NCBI GenBank assembly: GCA_933228675.1
Contig: OW121741.1
Location: 60,386,863-60,450,862, forward strand
Origin: Stomorhina lunata
Lineage: Eukaryota; Arthropoda; Insecta; Diptera; Rhiniidae
Length of the DNA stretch: 64,000 nt
Direction: 5' to 3'
Below, in pieces: positions 55,016 through 64,000 of this stretch. The translations under genes and the position numbers were made by a program. The notes beneath the pieces are model-generated. The model had not been told where the DNA came from. It saw nothing but the letters and a program-made list of their open reading frames with translations, and ran no database searches. Numbering within the stretch: the stretch's first letter is position 1; each line of letters begins with the position of its first letter.

Positions 55016-56259
55016 CACTGCATAAATAACCTTCCGATGTTTTTGGCTAAAAAAAATGAAAGACTTTGATTCTTCTTGTGGATTATTTTTATTTGGTCTT
55101 TTATTTTTTTTACATCAAGTCGAGAATATGATGTCATGCAAATGACCGCCGTCACAGTTGATTGTCATTTGAGCCCTTTTTATGGCATTTTCCATCATTT
55201 TCCGGCGATAGGTCCTCACACTCTTGACGGATATTGTCTTTAAGAGCTGCAAGAGTCTGAGGCTTGTTGACATAAACCCGCGACTTCAAAAAGCCCCACA
55301 AAAAGAAGTCTGCAGCGGTCAAATCAGGCGATCTTGCTGGCCAGTGCAAATCGCCAAAACGGAAGATTAGGCGCCCGGGAAATGCATCTTTCAGCATATC
55401 GGTTGTGGCACGTGCAGTGTGTGCCGTTGCACCGTCCTGTTGGAACCACATGTTTTCCAATCCCAATTCATCAAGTTGCGGCAAACGGAACTCGTTAATC
55501 ATTGCTCTGTAGCGCTCACCATTCACAGTAACCGTTTGGCCCGCTACGTCTTCGAAGGAAATAGGTCCGATGACTCCTCCAGCGAAAACAGCACACCATA
55601 CAGTGACTTTGAGCGGGTGTAGTGGCTCCTCTTTACGTACCCGCTAAGATGGAAATGGGCCTCATCACTCATCATTATTTTTGATGAAAAATCATCTTCC
55701 TCTTGGTGGTGATTAAGGATGGCTTGAGCGTATGTTAGACGCGATCGGCGGTCAGCAGCTAACAGGTGATGCACCGTCTGGACTTTGTACGGATACATCT
55801 TCAAATCTTTTACCAAAATTCGCTGCAAAGACCGTCGACTGATACCCATTTGCGTGGCACGTCGTCTGGTCGATGTCGACGGCGCTTCCATGACATCCTC
55901 GGCTACAGCAGCAATATTCTCTACAGAGGGACTCCGGGGTCTGCCACGCCTGGCAGCATCTCGTGTTGTGCCAGTCTCTTCGAGGCGAGCGGCTAAACGT
56001 CGCAGTATTTCACCAGTAGGCGTTGGACGGCCAGGAAATCTGAGACGAAATTCACGTTGTGCCAAAGTCACCGACCGATTATTGTTCAAATAAATAGTCA
56101 CCAATATTCCGCGTTCTGGAGCAGTGTAGAGTAACATTGTTTATTAACGTGTATTTTGCAAGTGTTTACTACACAAATGTCAAAACAGAATTGACATTAG
56201 GGGCCAATCGCAAAATTTAGAGCATTTTCTGATAGGAGGATTACTTTTGCGCCACCTTT
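55016..56259 (-). mobile_element. rosa-type (DD41D) mariner, 1244 bp
   Basis: TA duplicates at 55014-55015 and 56260-56261 bound it; the uninterrupted site (ATATAATACTAG) is present at 32046-32060 (reverse) and 62122-62133. Terminal repeats are diverged: GCATAAATAACCTTCC on the left against GCAAAAGTAATCCTCC read inward from the right. The transposase occupies most of it. Confidence 0.85.
55115..56137 (-). pseudogene. Transposase of the rosa-type mariner, two frameshifts
   Basis: N-terminal HTH region starts at 56137 (MLLYTAPERGILVTIYL), with a GRPR-like basic hinge (RRGRPRSPS) and a second HTH (TQMGISRRSLQRIL). First catalytic D in IMMSDEAHFHLS. Near 55642 a small deletion removes about a dozen codons and shifts the frame; it resumes as VTVWCAVFAGG with QQDGATAHT (second D) and WPARSPDLTAADFFLWG. 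Counting to the D of TAAD gives 41 residues, so DD41D, as in the rosa group of Ceratitis and mosquitoes. A second shift near 55200 precedes the C-terminus ending in a TGA at 55115. Confidence 0.85.
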
Positions 56260-56480
56260 TACTAGTATAACCAAATATTGCTAGGAATTACATTTAGTAT
56301 GAACAAAAGAAAATTAATATACATATTTGTGTGGGGCTCAACTAAGTCAGTAAACAGAAACTATATAATTATCAATATATTCTTACGATGTTGTACTTTA
56401 CTTTTGGAATACCATTGGTGAAGGGCATTCAAGATTCGGCAAAGCCGAATATACCACTCTTACTTGTTCAAAAATAAATA

Positions 56481-56915
56481 TTGGGCTTTTATGTATTTAT
56501 TAATATTTATCAATAAAAAATTACAATATTTTAATATTACGACTTTTATGAATTAATTGCCACTTTCTCTACCATTCACCCCACTGTGAGACGTAAACAA
56601 AGAGCTGCTGTCGTTGATTACACTAACAATATGGCTTACGAAAGTTCATGCAGGTTTCAATCAATGTTGCTATTTTGGCTATTTTCCCGTCAAATCTAGC
56701 TTTTTTCAAGAGCCTTTAGCGGGGAAAAATGTGTTTTAGCGGTTAGCGGAATTTCTAGGTTTTTTCCAACATCATTTAGCGATTTTATTTTAGAACATAC
56801 ATTTTTGCATATTTATCACACTTTTTCGTTTACTGGGGATGGCCCTTACTTACGCTATGTAAAAATAGGTTGTCGGAAGCAGAATAGAAGGAGTAGTGTT
56901 TGTGAACATAAGATT
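56481..56915. other. Unassigned sequence between copy B and LINE fragment
   Basis: AT-rich; AGCGGGGAAAAATG, GCGGTTAGCGGAATTTC and TTTAGCGATTTTA are loosely repetitive. No gene. Confidence 0.4.
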
Positions 56916-56919
56916 TGAG

Positions 56920-57330
56920 ATGCTCTAACGGTTTGACGTGTATTTGCTTAGAACCTTCTGGTTTCGGGAACGAGGTCCCCGATATCGTTAGAACACATTC
57001 CAAAGTAGTAACAATAGAAAAGGGTTATACATTCCACATTGCGGCGGTGCTCAAGTGAATCAAAAAAGTTGACATCGTGAAGGTCCAAAATAGACTTTGA
57101 AGCACCGCCACATACAAAAGAGTTGTAATCAATTTTTGGTCGGATATAGGTGCTGTAAGTTTTAAAGAGATCAGTATATCGTACACCGCTTTAAAAAACT
57201 TATGCATTTGAATGCTTCTTTCGACACTTGAAAGCTGTGCTTAGTTTAACGGACATCACATTATTTCTCATGCCTAGACCATTAAGAGCATCTGGTTCCT
57301 GAATATTTACACCATCCATGGATACAGTCA
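56920..57330 (-). pseudogene. CR1-like LINE fragment, second copy
   Basis: In reverse it matches 11200-11600 of the CR1-like LINE: GATGCTCTTAATGGTCTAGG, the IYTTYIRPKMEYN region, and GAACCAGAAGG-type sequence after it, with many substitutions and several shifts. It is truncated at both ends. Confidence 0.75.
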
Positions 57331-57436
57331 TGAATTGATCTTGATGAGAGAAGGTATTACCGACACCACAGTGTCAAACCACTTGTTCCAATTGGAATAT
57401 TGTCGTGGAAATTATTACAGCGTCAAAATACTTGAT
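57331..57436. repeat. Short repeat also at 19370-19400
   Basis: CTTGTTCCAATTGGAATATTG corresponds to CCTTGTTCCAATTGGAATG at 19376; a dispersed fragment of unknown type, itself holding the palindrome CCAATTGG. Confidence 0.5.
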
Positions 57437-57690
57437 AATTTCTTGAAATTTCTCTGTATTTTAATAATATACCTTTAGTTAAAATGAAATAGTTTTTTTA
57501 GGAAAATATTAAATCTGTGATCAAACTGAACTACTAAACAATCTTTGCTAACGATTATAAAAATTATTTTCTTAAATTGGACAATATATGTAAAGAATAC
57601 CTTTTCTATATTGGGCTCATACTATGAACATATAACTTCTAACAAATCTACAGAAAAACTCTTAACATCAAATATTTTTACAAAAAATAA
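57437..57690 (+). mobile_element. Left half of Transib-like non-autonomous element (second copy)
   Basis: GATAATTTCTTGAAATTTCT through TTAATAATATACCTTTAGTT and ATTGGGCTCATACTATGA match 24970-25250. The right half resumes at 62335, so Helentron-like copies C and D inserted into it. Confidence 0.7.
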
Positions 57691-60016
57691 TATAAACAAG
57701 AGTGGTATATTCGGCTTTGCCGAATCTTGGATACCCTTCAAAGTAAAGTACAAAGTCGTAAGAATATATTGATAATTATATAGTTTCTGATTACTGACTT
57801 AGTTGAGTCCCACACAAATGCTTGATATGTATATTAATTTTCTTTTTGTTCATACTAAATGTAATTCCTAGCAATATTTAGCTATGTCGGAAAACGAAAA
57901 GCTTTTCGGTGGCGTTATCATCTGGAATAGTTATGGACACAAAGGTTAGGTTGGGCAGGTAGAGAATGCTTATTTAAGCCAGCCAGTAGCTTCGATATAT
58001 GTGTCAATTTTACGAACACTTAATAAAAGATGCTTCAAAATGTATATAGATTTGCAAAGCACATCGATTTGATGAAGATTAAGTATTCTGGCATGCAACC
58101 CAAAAACACAGTGCCCAGTGAGGGTTGTGTACTTTAATTTGTACGAATTATGCAACTAGTAAAAGTTCTTGATTAGTTATGTAAAACTTTGAAGTTAGCG
58201 GACTGATTTAGGTCAAAGCTTTAACAATGATTGTCAATGTATACAAGCCTTAGAATTATAGGGTGTATATCTTAGTTTTAGATACATACGTGAAATATAT
58301 AGCTTTTTAATGGATGAAGATTTACTTATATTCTGAAGTTAGTTAACTAATTAAGATGAATACTTCATCAATAATATTTGGGATGTATTGTTCTTTCGAT
58401 CTGTCCGATGGATGTGTGGAAAGTTTTGCTCTAGTCCTTTGTGCAATTATAACGTGATTTAATTTATCAGCATTAAAGTGATTCCCGGTCGGGGTTATAT
58501 GGGAGATTTTACTAAATGTGAACCGAGCTCGACCATTTTCAATACCGAACTTTTCAAGAGATCAGAAATACTTTTGTCAAATGTTGTCCCTCTAGAAAGT
58601 TTATTTTAGGCGCTATCGCCCTGAATAACGATATTGTACAATGTCTTTATACTAAATGTCATCATCGTATCTATTATAATTTGTCATTTATTAGCTACAA
58701 AGAGATTGCCTCAGGCGAAGTTATACGGAAGCAATTGTCAAACGTGAACGGATTTCTCCCAATTGCAATTCAAAAATTTAAATTTTCGTTGATATGTGAG
58801 ATATATACATACATATGTAAGTATTTGAACGGATATCATATACTCAATTGCATTTTTGTACCTCCTAGGAAGATTACCTACAATTTGATATATAATACAT
58901 TCTCAAATGTTATCATAATGTTCAAAAGTCGGATACCAAATTCAGATAAATGCAGTGTGTCTGTCTGCTAAAATCAGATTTGTGGAGCTCCTGGAAGGTA
59001 TAAACATATGCACATCGACAAAACAGGAGCTCCAAAAACTTGACTACAACAGAAAAAAGGACAGACATTTAGACGGACGGACGGACAGACAGGTAGACGG
59101 ACGGACGGACAGACGTCGCGAAATCGATTATCCTGCCGATTCTGAGTCGATCGGTACAATTTGAATGGTATTCATAACCAGATTTGTAGAGTTTATACAT
59201 CCGATTTTAGGAAATCCTCCCATAAAGAACGCTGTCAAATTTCATCACAATCGGTAAATAGACACCTGAGATATCGCTGAAACGATACTTACAAGATGTC
59301 AACAAAATTTCTTAGACACGTACTTTGGGGAATTTGTTGCACATCACAAGTAGTGTTTTGGTGATATCTCAGTTGTTTATGGACCGCTTTTGATAAAATT
59401 TAATAACGTGCTTGGCGGGAGAATTTATGTATGTCCGTGCTAAAGGAGGATGGTTTTTCCTATCTGTGCATTTCATTTTTTCAACAAACATTCCCTAATG
59501 CGTACTTTGGGCAATTTGCAAAACAGCAAATTTAGTGTTTTGGCGATATCTCAGTGGTTTATTGACCGATTTTGATAAAATTTTACAGAGTGCTTTAGGG
59601 AACAATACCTACAATCTGATATATAATATACAAAAGGAGTATCTTTTTTCTCTTGTTATTTAAAAGTATGTTTCAATAAAAAATTTTAAAATTTTCGTCT
59701 AATTTTTGGTATTTTTTCGATATTTTCGGTGTTTATAAACCGATTTTAATGAAATTTAATAGCGTTCATTGCGGGAGAATTTCCTAAAATCTGATATATA
59801 ATTTATGTAAGTCCATCCTCCAGGGGCTTCAGAAACTTGATTTCAACAGACAGACGGACGAACAGACAGACAGACAGACGGACATCGCTTAATCGAATCT
59901 CCTAACGATTCTGAGTCGATCGGTATAATTTTTATGGGGTCTACGATCACTAATAAAAAAATTACAAACGGAATCACAAACTTATAATACCCTTTCACCT
60001 ATTGGTGAAGGGTATA
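57691..60016 (-). mobile_element. Helentron-like repeat, copy C (reverse)
   Basis: In reverse: the 3' end hairpin ATTCGGCTTTGCCGAAT (57709-57725) next to CAAGAGTGGTATAT, all internal modules, both cores (59140 and 59915) with GGAC/AGAC microsatellites, and the 5' hairpin ACCCTTTCACCTATTGG (59988-60016). It is complete by comparison with copies B and D. Confidence 0.75.
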
Positions 60017-60029
60017 CAAATTTTGTTGT

Positions 60030-62332
60030 TATTATACCCTTTCACCTATTGGTGAAGGAAAGGGTATTATAAGTTTGGCATCCGTTTTTTTATTTTTTTA
60101 TTAGTGATCGTAGGCCCCATAAAAATTATACCGATCGACTCAGAATCGGGAGGAGAATTAAGCGATGTCCGTCTGTCTGTCGGTCTGTCTGTCTGTTGAA
60201 ATCAAGTTTCTGAAGCCCCTGGAGGATGGACCCACATAAATTATAAATCAGATTTTTGGAAATTCTCCCGCAATGAACGCTATTGAATTTCATCAAAATC
60301 AGTCCATAAACACCCAAAATATCGGAAAAATACCAAAAATTAGACGAAAATTTTAAAATTTTTGATTGAAAAACACTTTTAAATAACAATAGAAAAAAGA
60401 TACTCCTGGCGCACTAGTGATAATATGTTATATATCAGATTTTAGGAAGTGGTTCCCTAAAGCACCCTGTAAAATCTTATAAAAATCGGTAAATAAACAA
60501 CTGAAATATCGCCAAAACACTAAATTTGATGTATCGCAAATTGTCCAAAGTACGCATTAGAGAAAGTTTGTTGAGAAAATGAAATGCAGAAATAGGAAAA
60601 ACCATCCTCCTGGAGCACGGACTTACATAAATTTTATATCAGATTTTATGAAATTCTACAGCCAAGCACGTTATTAAATGTTATCAAAAGCAGTTTATAA
60701 ACAACTAAAATATCGCCAAAACACTAATTTTGATCTACAGCAAATTGCCGAAAGTACGTGTCTAAGATTTTTTTTTTTAATTTTGTAAATAGTGTTTCAG
60801 CGATATCTCAGGTGTTTATGGACCGATTGTGATGAAATTTAACAGCGTCCTTTGCGGGAGGATTTCCTAAAATCTGATATAAACTCCACAAATTTGATTG
60901 TGAATACCATTCAAATTGTACCGATCGACACGATTTTGCGACGTCCGTCTGTCTGTTTGCCTGTCCGTCTGTCTACCTGTCTGTCCGCTTGTGTGTTGTA
61001 GTACAGTTTTTCGAGCTCCGATATCGATATCTCAGATGTTTATTTTGATGAAATTTAATAGCGTTCTTCGCAGAGGATTACCTAAATTCGGATGCATTCA
61101 TGATTTGTGGTAGATATAATAAAGCGATATTTCAGGTGTTTTGATCGACAATGATGAAATTCAGGGTGAGACGATTTCCTAAAACTTTGTTTGAAATGCA
61201 TATGGGTATACCTTCCAGGAGCTCCACAAAATCTAAATTTAGCAGACAGACACACTGCATTTATATAAAACATATAATATATATATGTATAACTTCGCCT
61301 AAGGCAATCTCTTAGTAGCTAATGACAAATTATAACAGATACGATGATGACATTTAGTATAAAGACGTTGTGCAATATCGTTATTAGGGGCGATATCGCC
61401 TAAAATAAACCTTCTAGAGGAACAACATTTGACAAAAGTATTTCTGATCTCTTGAAAAGTTCGGTATTGAAAATGGGCGAACTCGGTTCACATTTAGTGA
61501 AATCTCCCATATAACCCCGACCGGGAATCACTTATATGCTGATAAATTAAATCACATTCTAATTGCACAAAGAACTAGAGCAAAACTTTCCACACATCCA
61601 TCGGACAGATCGGAAGAACAATACACACCCTAATATTATTGATGCAGTATTAATCTTAATTAGTTAACTAACTTTAGATTAATAAGTAAATATTCAATAA
61701 CTTTTCCGACAAAGCTGATATCCATCCATTCAAAAGCTATATATTTCACGAATGCATCTAAATCTAAGAGTATATACCCTATAATTCTAAGGCTTGTATA
61801 CATTGACAATCATTGTTAAAGCTTTGATCTAAATCGGTCCGCTAACTTGAGAGTTTTACATAACAAATCAAGAACTTTTACTAGTTGGATAAAACGTACG
61901 AATTAAAGTACACAACCGTGTTTTTGGATTGCATGCCAGAATACTTAATCTTCATCAAATCGATTTGCTCTTGCAAATCTAAGGTCATCTATATTTGGAA
62001 GCATCTTTTCTGGTCTATCGAACTTTATTAAATGTTCGTAAAATATACACATATGTATATCGAAGCTACTGGCCGAATTAAATAAGCAGGTGATGACGCC
62101 ACCGACAAGCTTTTCGTTTTCATATAATACTAGTATAACCAAATATTGCTAGGAATTACATTTAGTATGAACAAAAGAAAATTAATTTTCATATCAAGCA
62201 TTTGTGTTGGGCTCCACTAAGTTAGTAATCAGAAACTATTTAATTATCAATAAATTCTTACGATTTTGTACTTTACTTTTGGTGAAGGGTATCAAAGATG
62301 CGGCAAAGCCGAATATACCACTCTTACTTGTT
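60030..62332 (+). mobile_element. Helentron-like repeat, copy D
   Basis: It begins with the 5' hairpin at 60033-60066, 16 bp after the end of copy C, and ends with GCGGCAAAGCCG (62300-62311) and ATACCACTCTTACTTGTTT. Cores are at 60131 and, partly lost, at 60920. It lies head to head with copy C, making a palindrome over 57.69-62.33 kb. The site CATATAATACTAG at 62121 gives the mariner-free version of copy B. Confidence 0.75.
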
Positions 62333-62334
62333 TA

Positions 62335-62605
62335 TCTTTATATATAAATTTTGCATAGAATTAGAAAGAAACCTAAAGAAAATGGCATAAACATATTGCA
62401 TCACGTCTATATTTTACTTTAAGTAGTAATTTTTTCGCGATAAATTGCATAAAATTGTAAAAAGACGTTATAATACTTAAAATGGGATGCAAAGGGATAT
62501 GCAATTCAAAGAGCTTTTTAATGATTCAATTTAGCTATTAAAGAGTGTCCGCTCCAACCTCAAAAAATCTCTAAAAATTCGCTGTTTATTAAACTTTGTA
62601 TTTAA
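62335..62605 (+). mobile_element. Right part of Transib-like non-autonomous element (second copy)
   Basis: TATCTTTATATATAAATTTT, GCATAGAATTAGAAAG, TTTCGCGATAAATTGC and AATGATTCAATTTAGCTATT match 25365-25655. Copy E begins right after this match, so the far end was displaced beyond the window or lost. Confidence 0.7.
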
Positions 62606-62610
62606 ATTTG

Positions 62611-64000
62611 TATACCCTTCACCAATAGGTGAAAGGGTATTATAAGTTTGTGCATCCGTTTGTAATTTTTTTATTAGTGAATGTAGACCCCATAAAAATT
62701 ATAACGAGCGACTCAGAATCGGGTGGAGAATCGATTAAGCTATGTCCGTCTGTCTGTCGGTCTGTCCGTCCGTCTGTCTGTCTATTAAAATCAATTTTCT
62801 GAAGCCCCTGGAGGATGGACCTACATAAATTATTCACCAGATTTTAGGAAATTTTCCCGCAATGAACGCTATTAAAATTCATTAAAATTGGTTTAAAAAC
62901 ATCCGAAATATCGAAAAAAAATACCAAAAATTAGATGAAAATTTAAAAATTTTTGATTGAAACACACTTTTAAATAACAAGAGAAAAAAGATACTCCTGG
63001 TGTACATGTGATAATATATTATATATCAGATTGTAGAAAATGGTTCCCCAAAGCACTATGTAAAATTTTATCAAAATCGGTTTATAAACCACTGAGATAT
63101 CGCCAAAACACTAAATTTGATGTATTGCAAATTGCCCAAAGTACATTAGAGAATGTTTGTTGAAAAAATAAAATGCAGAAATAGGAAAAACCATCCTCCT
63201 TTAGCACGGACATACATAAATTTTATATCAGATTTTAGGAAATTCTCCCACCAAGCACGTTATTAAATTTTATCAAAACCGGTTCATAAACAACTGAGAT
63301 ATCGCCAAAGCACTACTTGTGATGTGCAGCAAATTCCCCAAAGTACGTGTCTAAGAAATTTTGTTGACATTTTGTAAGTATTGTTTCAGCGATATCTCAG
63401 GTATTAATGGACCGATTGTGATGAAATTTGACATCGTTCTTTGTGGTAGGATTTCCTAAAATCTGATGTATAAACTCTACAAATATGATTATGAATACCA
63501 TTCAAATTGTACCGATCGACTCAGAATCGGCAGGAGAATCGATTTCGCGACGTCCGTCCGTCTGTCTATTTGTCTGTCCGTCCGTCCGTCTACCTGTCTG
63601 TCCGTCCGTCTACCTGTCTGTCCTTTTTTCTGTTGTAGTCAAGTTTTTGGAGCTCCTGTTTTGTCGATATCTCAGATGTTTATTTTGATGAAATTTAATA
63701 GCGTACTTCGCAGGGATTACCTAAATTCTGATGCATTCGGTAATTTGTGGTCGATATAATTCAGTGTTTAAGCGATATTTCAGGTGTTTTGATCGACAAT
63801 GATGAAATTTAGGGTGAGACGATATTCTAAAATTTTGTGTAAAATGCATATGTTTATACCTTCCAGGAGCTCCACAAATCTGATTTTAGCAGACAGATAT
63901 ACTGCATTTATCTTAATTTTGTGTCTGACTTTTGAACATTATGATAAGCTACTCTTAGTAGCTTATAAATGACAAATTATAATAGATACGATGATGACAT
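62611..64000 (+). mobile_element. Helentron-like repeat, copy E, cut by window end
   Basis: 5' hairpin ATACCCTTCACCAATAGGTG (62612-62640), core GCGACTCAGAATCGGG at 62707, GTCT/GTCC tract, second core at 63513 with an extended GTCC/GTCT/ACCT tract (63554-63625), and modules up to the window edge. No coding capacity; open frames over the microsatellite are artefacts of its reading in all frames. Confidence 0.75.

Larger units (their letters stand above)
52782..56480 (+). mobile_element. Helentron-like repeat, copy B, split by rosa mariner
   Basis: The 5' end is a hairpin (ATACCCTTCATCAATAGGTG, 52783-52812) followed by TATTATAAG, the CGATCGACTCAGGATCGG core, GTCT/GTCC microsatellite, a second core at 53536 and internal modules shared with copies A and C-E. 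The 3' end has ATTCGGCAAAGCCGAAT (56434-56450) then ATACCACTCTTACTTGTT. It lacks coding capacity. Insertion 55016-56259 is a mariner. Confidence 0.7.

Noticed and set aside
55766..56093. Plus-strand frames over the mariner
   Set aside because: Antisense to the recognised transposase; GC-richer composition there simply opens all frames.
58955..59164. Open frames rich in DGRTDRQ or SVCPSV
   Set aside because: They are readings of the GTCT/GTCC microsatellite in any frame; the same happens at 52764, 60916, 62640 and 63466. No sign of coding.
1..64000. rRNA genes, functional tRNAs, histone or other host gene clusters
   Set aside because: No such sequence was recognised on either strand; the only tRNA-like unit is degenerate.

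Overview
The window looks like transposon-dense intergenic DNA from a fly (Diptera, probably a brachyceran or calyptrate). The evidence is its AT-rich base composition, short 60-80 bp GT-AG introns, GTCT/GTCC microsatellites embedded in dispersed repeats of the kind described in flies as mini-me/DINE-1 (non-autonomous Helentrons), and a repertoire of BEL/Pao, Ty3/gypsy, CR1-like, Jockey-like and RTE-like retroelements, Tc1/mariner, hAT, piggyBac-type and Transib-type elements. I recognise no ordinary host gene; every coding stretch I can name belongs to a mobile element or a transposon-derived protein family.

Layout. 0-1.7 kb: 3' end of a Ty3/gypsy pol with its 3' LTR start. 1.7-7 kb: a tRNA-like inverted repeat, an RTE tail, a Helentron-like repeat carrying a 31-bp minisatellite, and a hAT N-terminal relic. 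7.0-7.7 kb: LTR plus gag start of a BEL/Pao element on the minus strand. 8-13.7 kb: a CR1-like LINE (plus strand, split by a 646-bp element) joined tail to tail with a Jockey-like LINE (minus strand). 14-18.8 kb: a TTAA-flanked MITE, a possible solo LTR, and a 1060-bp MITE with an empty-site paralogue. 18.9-23.2 kb: a Tc1-like palindrome holding a 2.7-kb intron-containing DNA transposon. 23.2-30 kb: a Myb/MADF-like exon, RTE fragments with target-site duplications, a 1140-bp Transib-like non-autonomous element, an 805-bp MITE with a 194-bp tandem duplication, and a structurally complete Tc3-like transposon with an open transposase. 30-43 kb: repeat fragments, a Tnp2-like transposase with a neighbouring spliced DUF4806-like gene, and a split zinc-finger protein of an unnamed transposon-associated family interrupted by a foldback element and a hAT relic. 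43.5-52.6 kb: a BEL/Pao element interrupted by a 3.6-kb Transib transposon whose ends begin with CACAGTG/CACGGTG, the same heptamer as V(D)J recombination signals. 52.8-64 kb: four large Helentron-like copies, one carrying a rosa-type (DD41D) mariner, two forming a 4.6-kb head-to-head palindrome.

Most genes are broken by stops and frameshifts. The exceptions are the Tc3-like transposase (28224-29228), the gypsy integrase (open to its stop) and the Tnp2-like protein (one in-frame stop). The nesting is deep and can often be ordered because paralogous copies inside the same window supply the empty sites. The two halves of the BEL/Pao family, 45 kb apart in opposite orientation, share a near-identical LTR and the same 5-bp flank, which suggests one element split by an inversion of about 37 kb or by a scaffold error.
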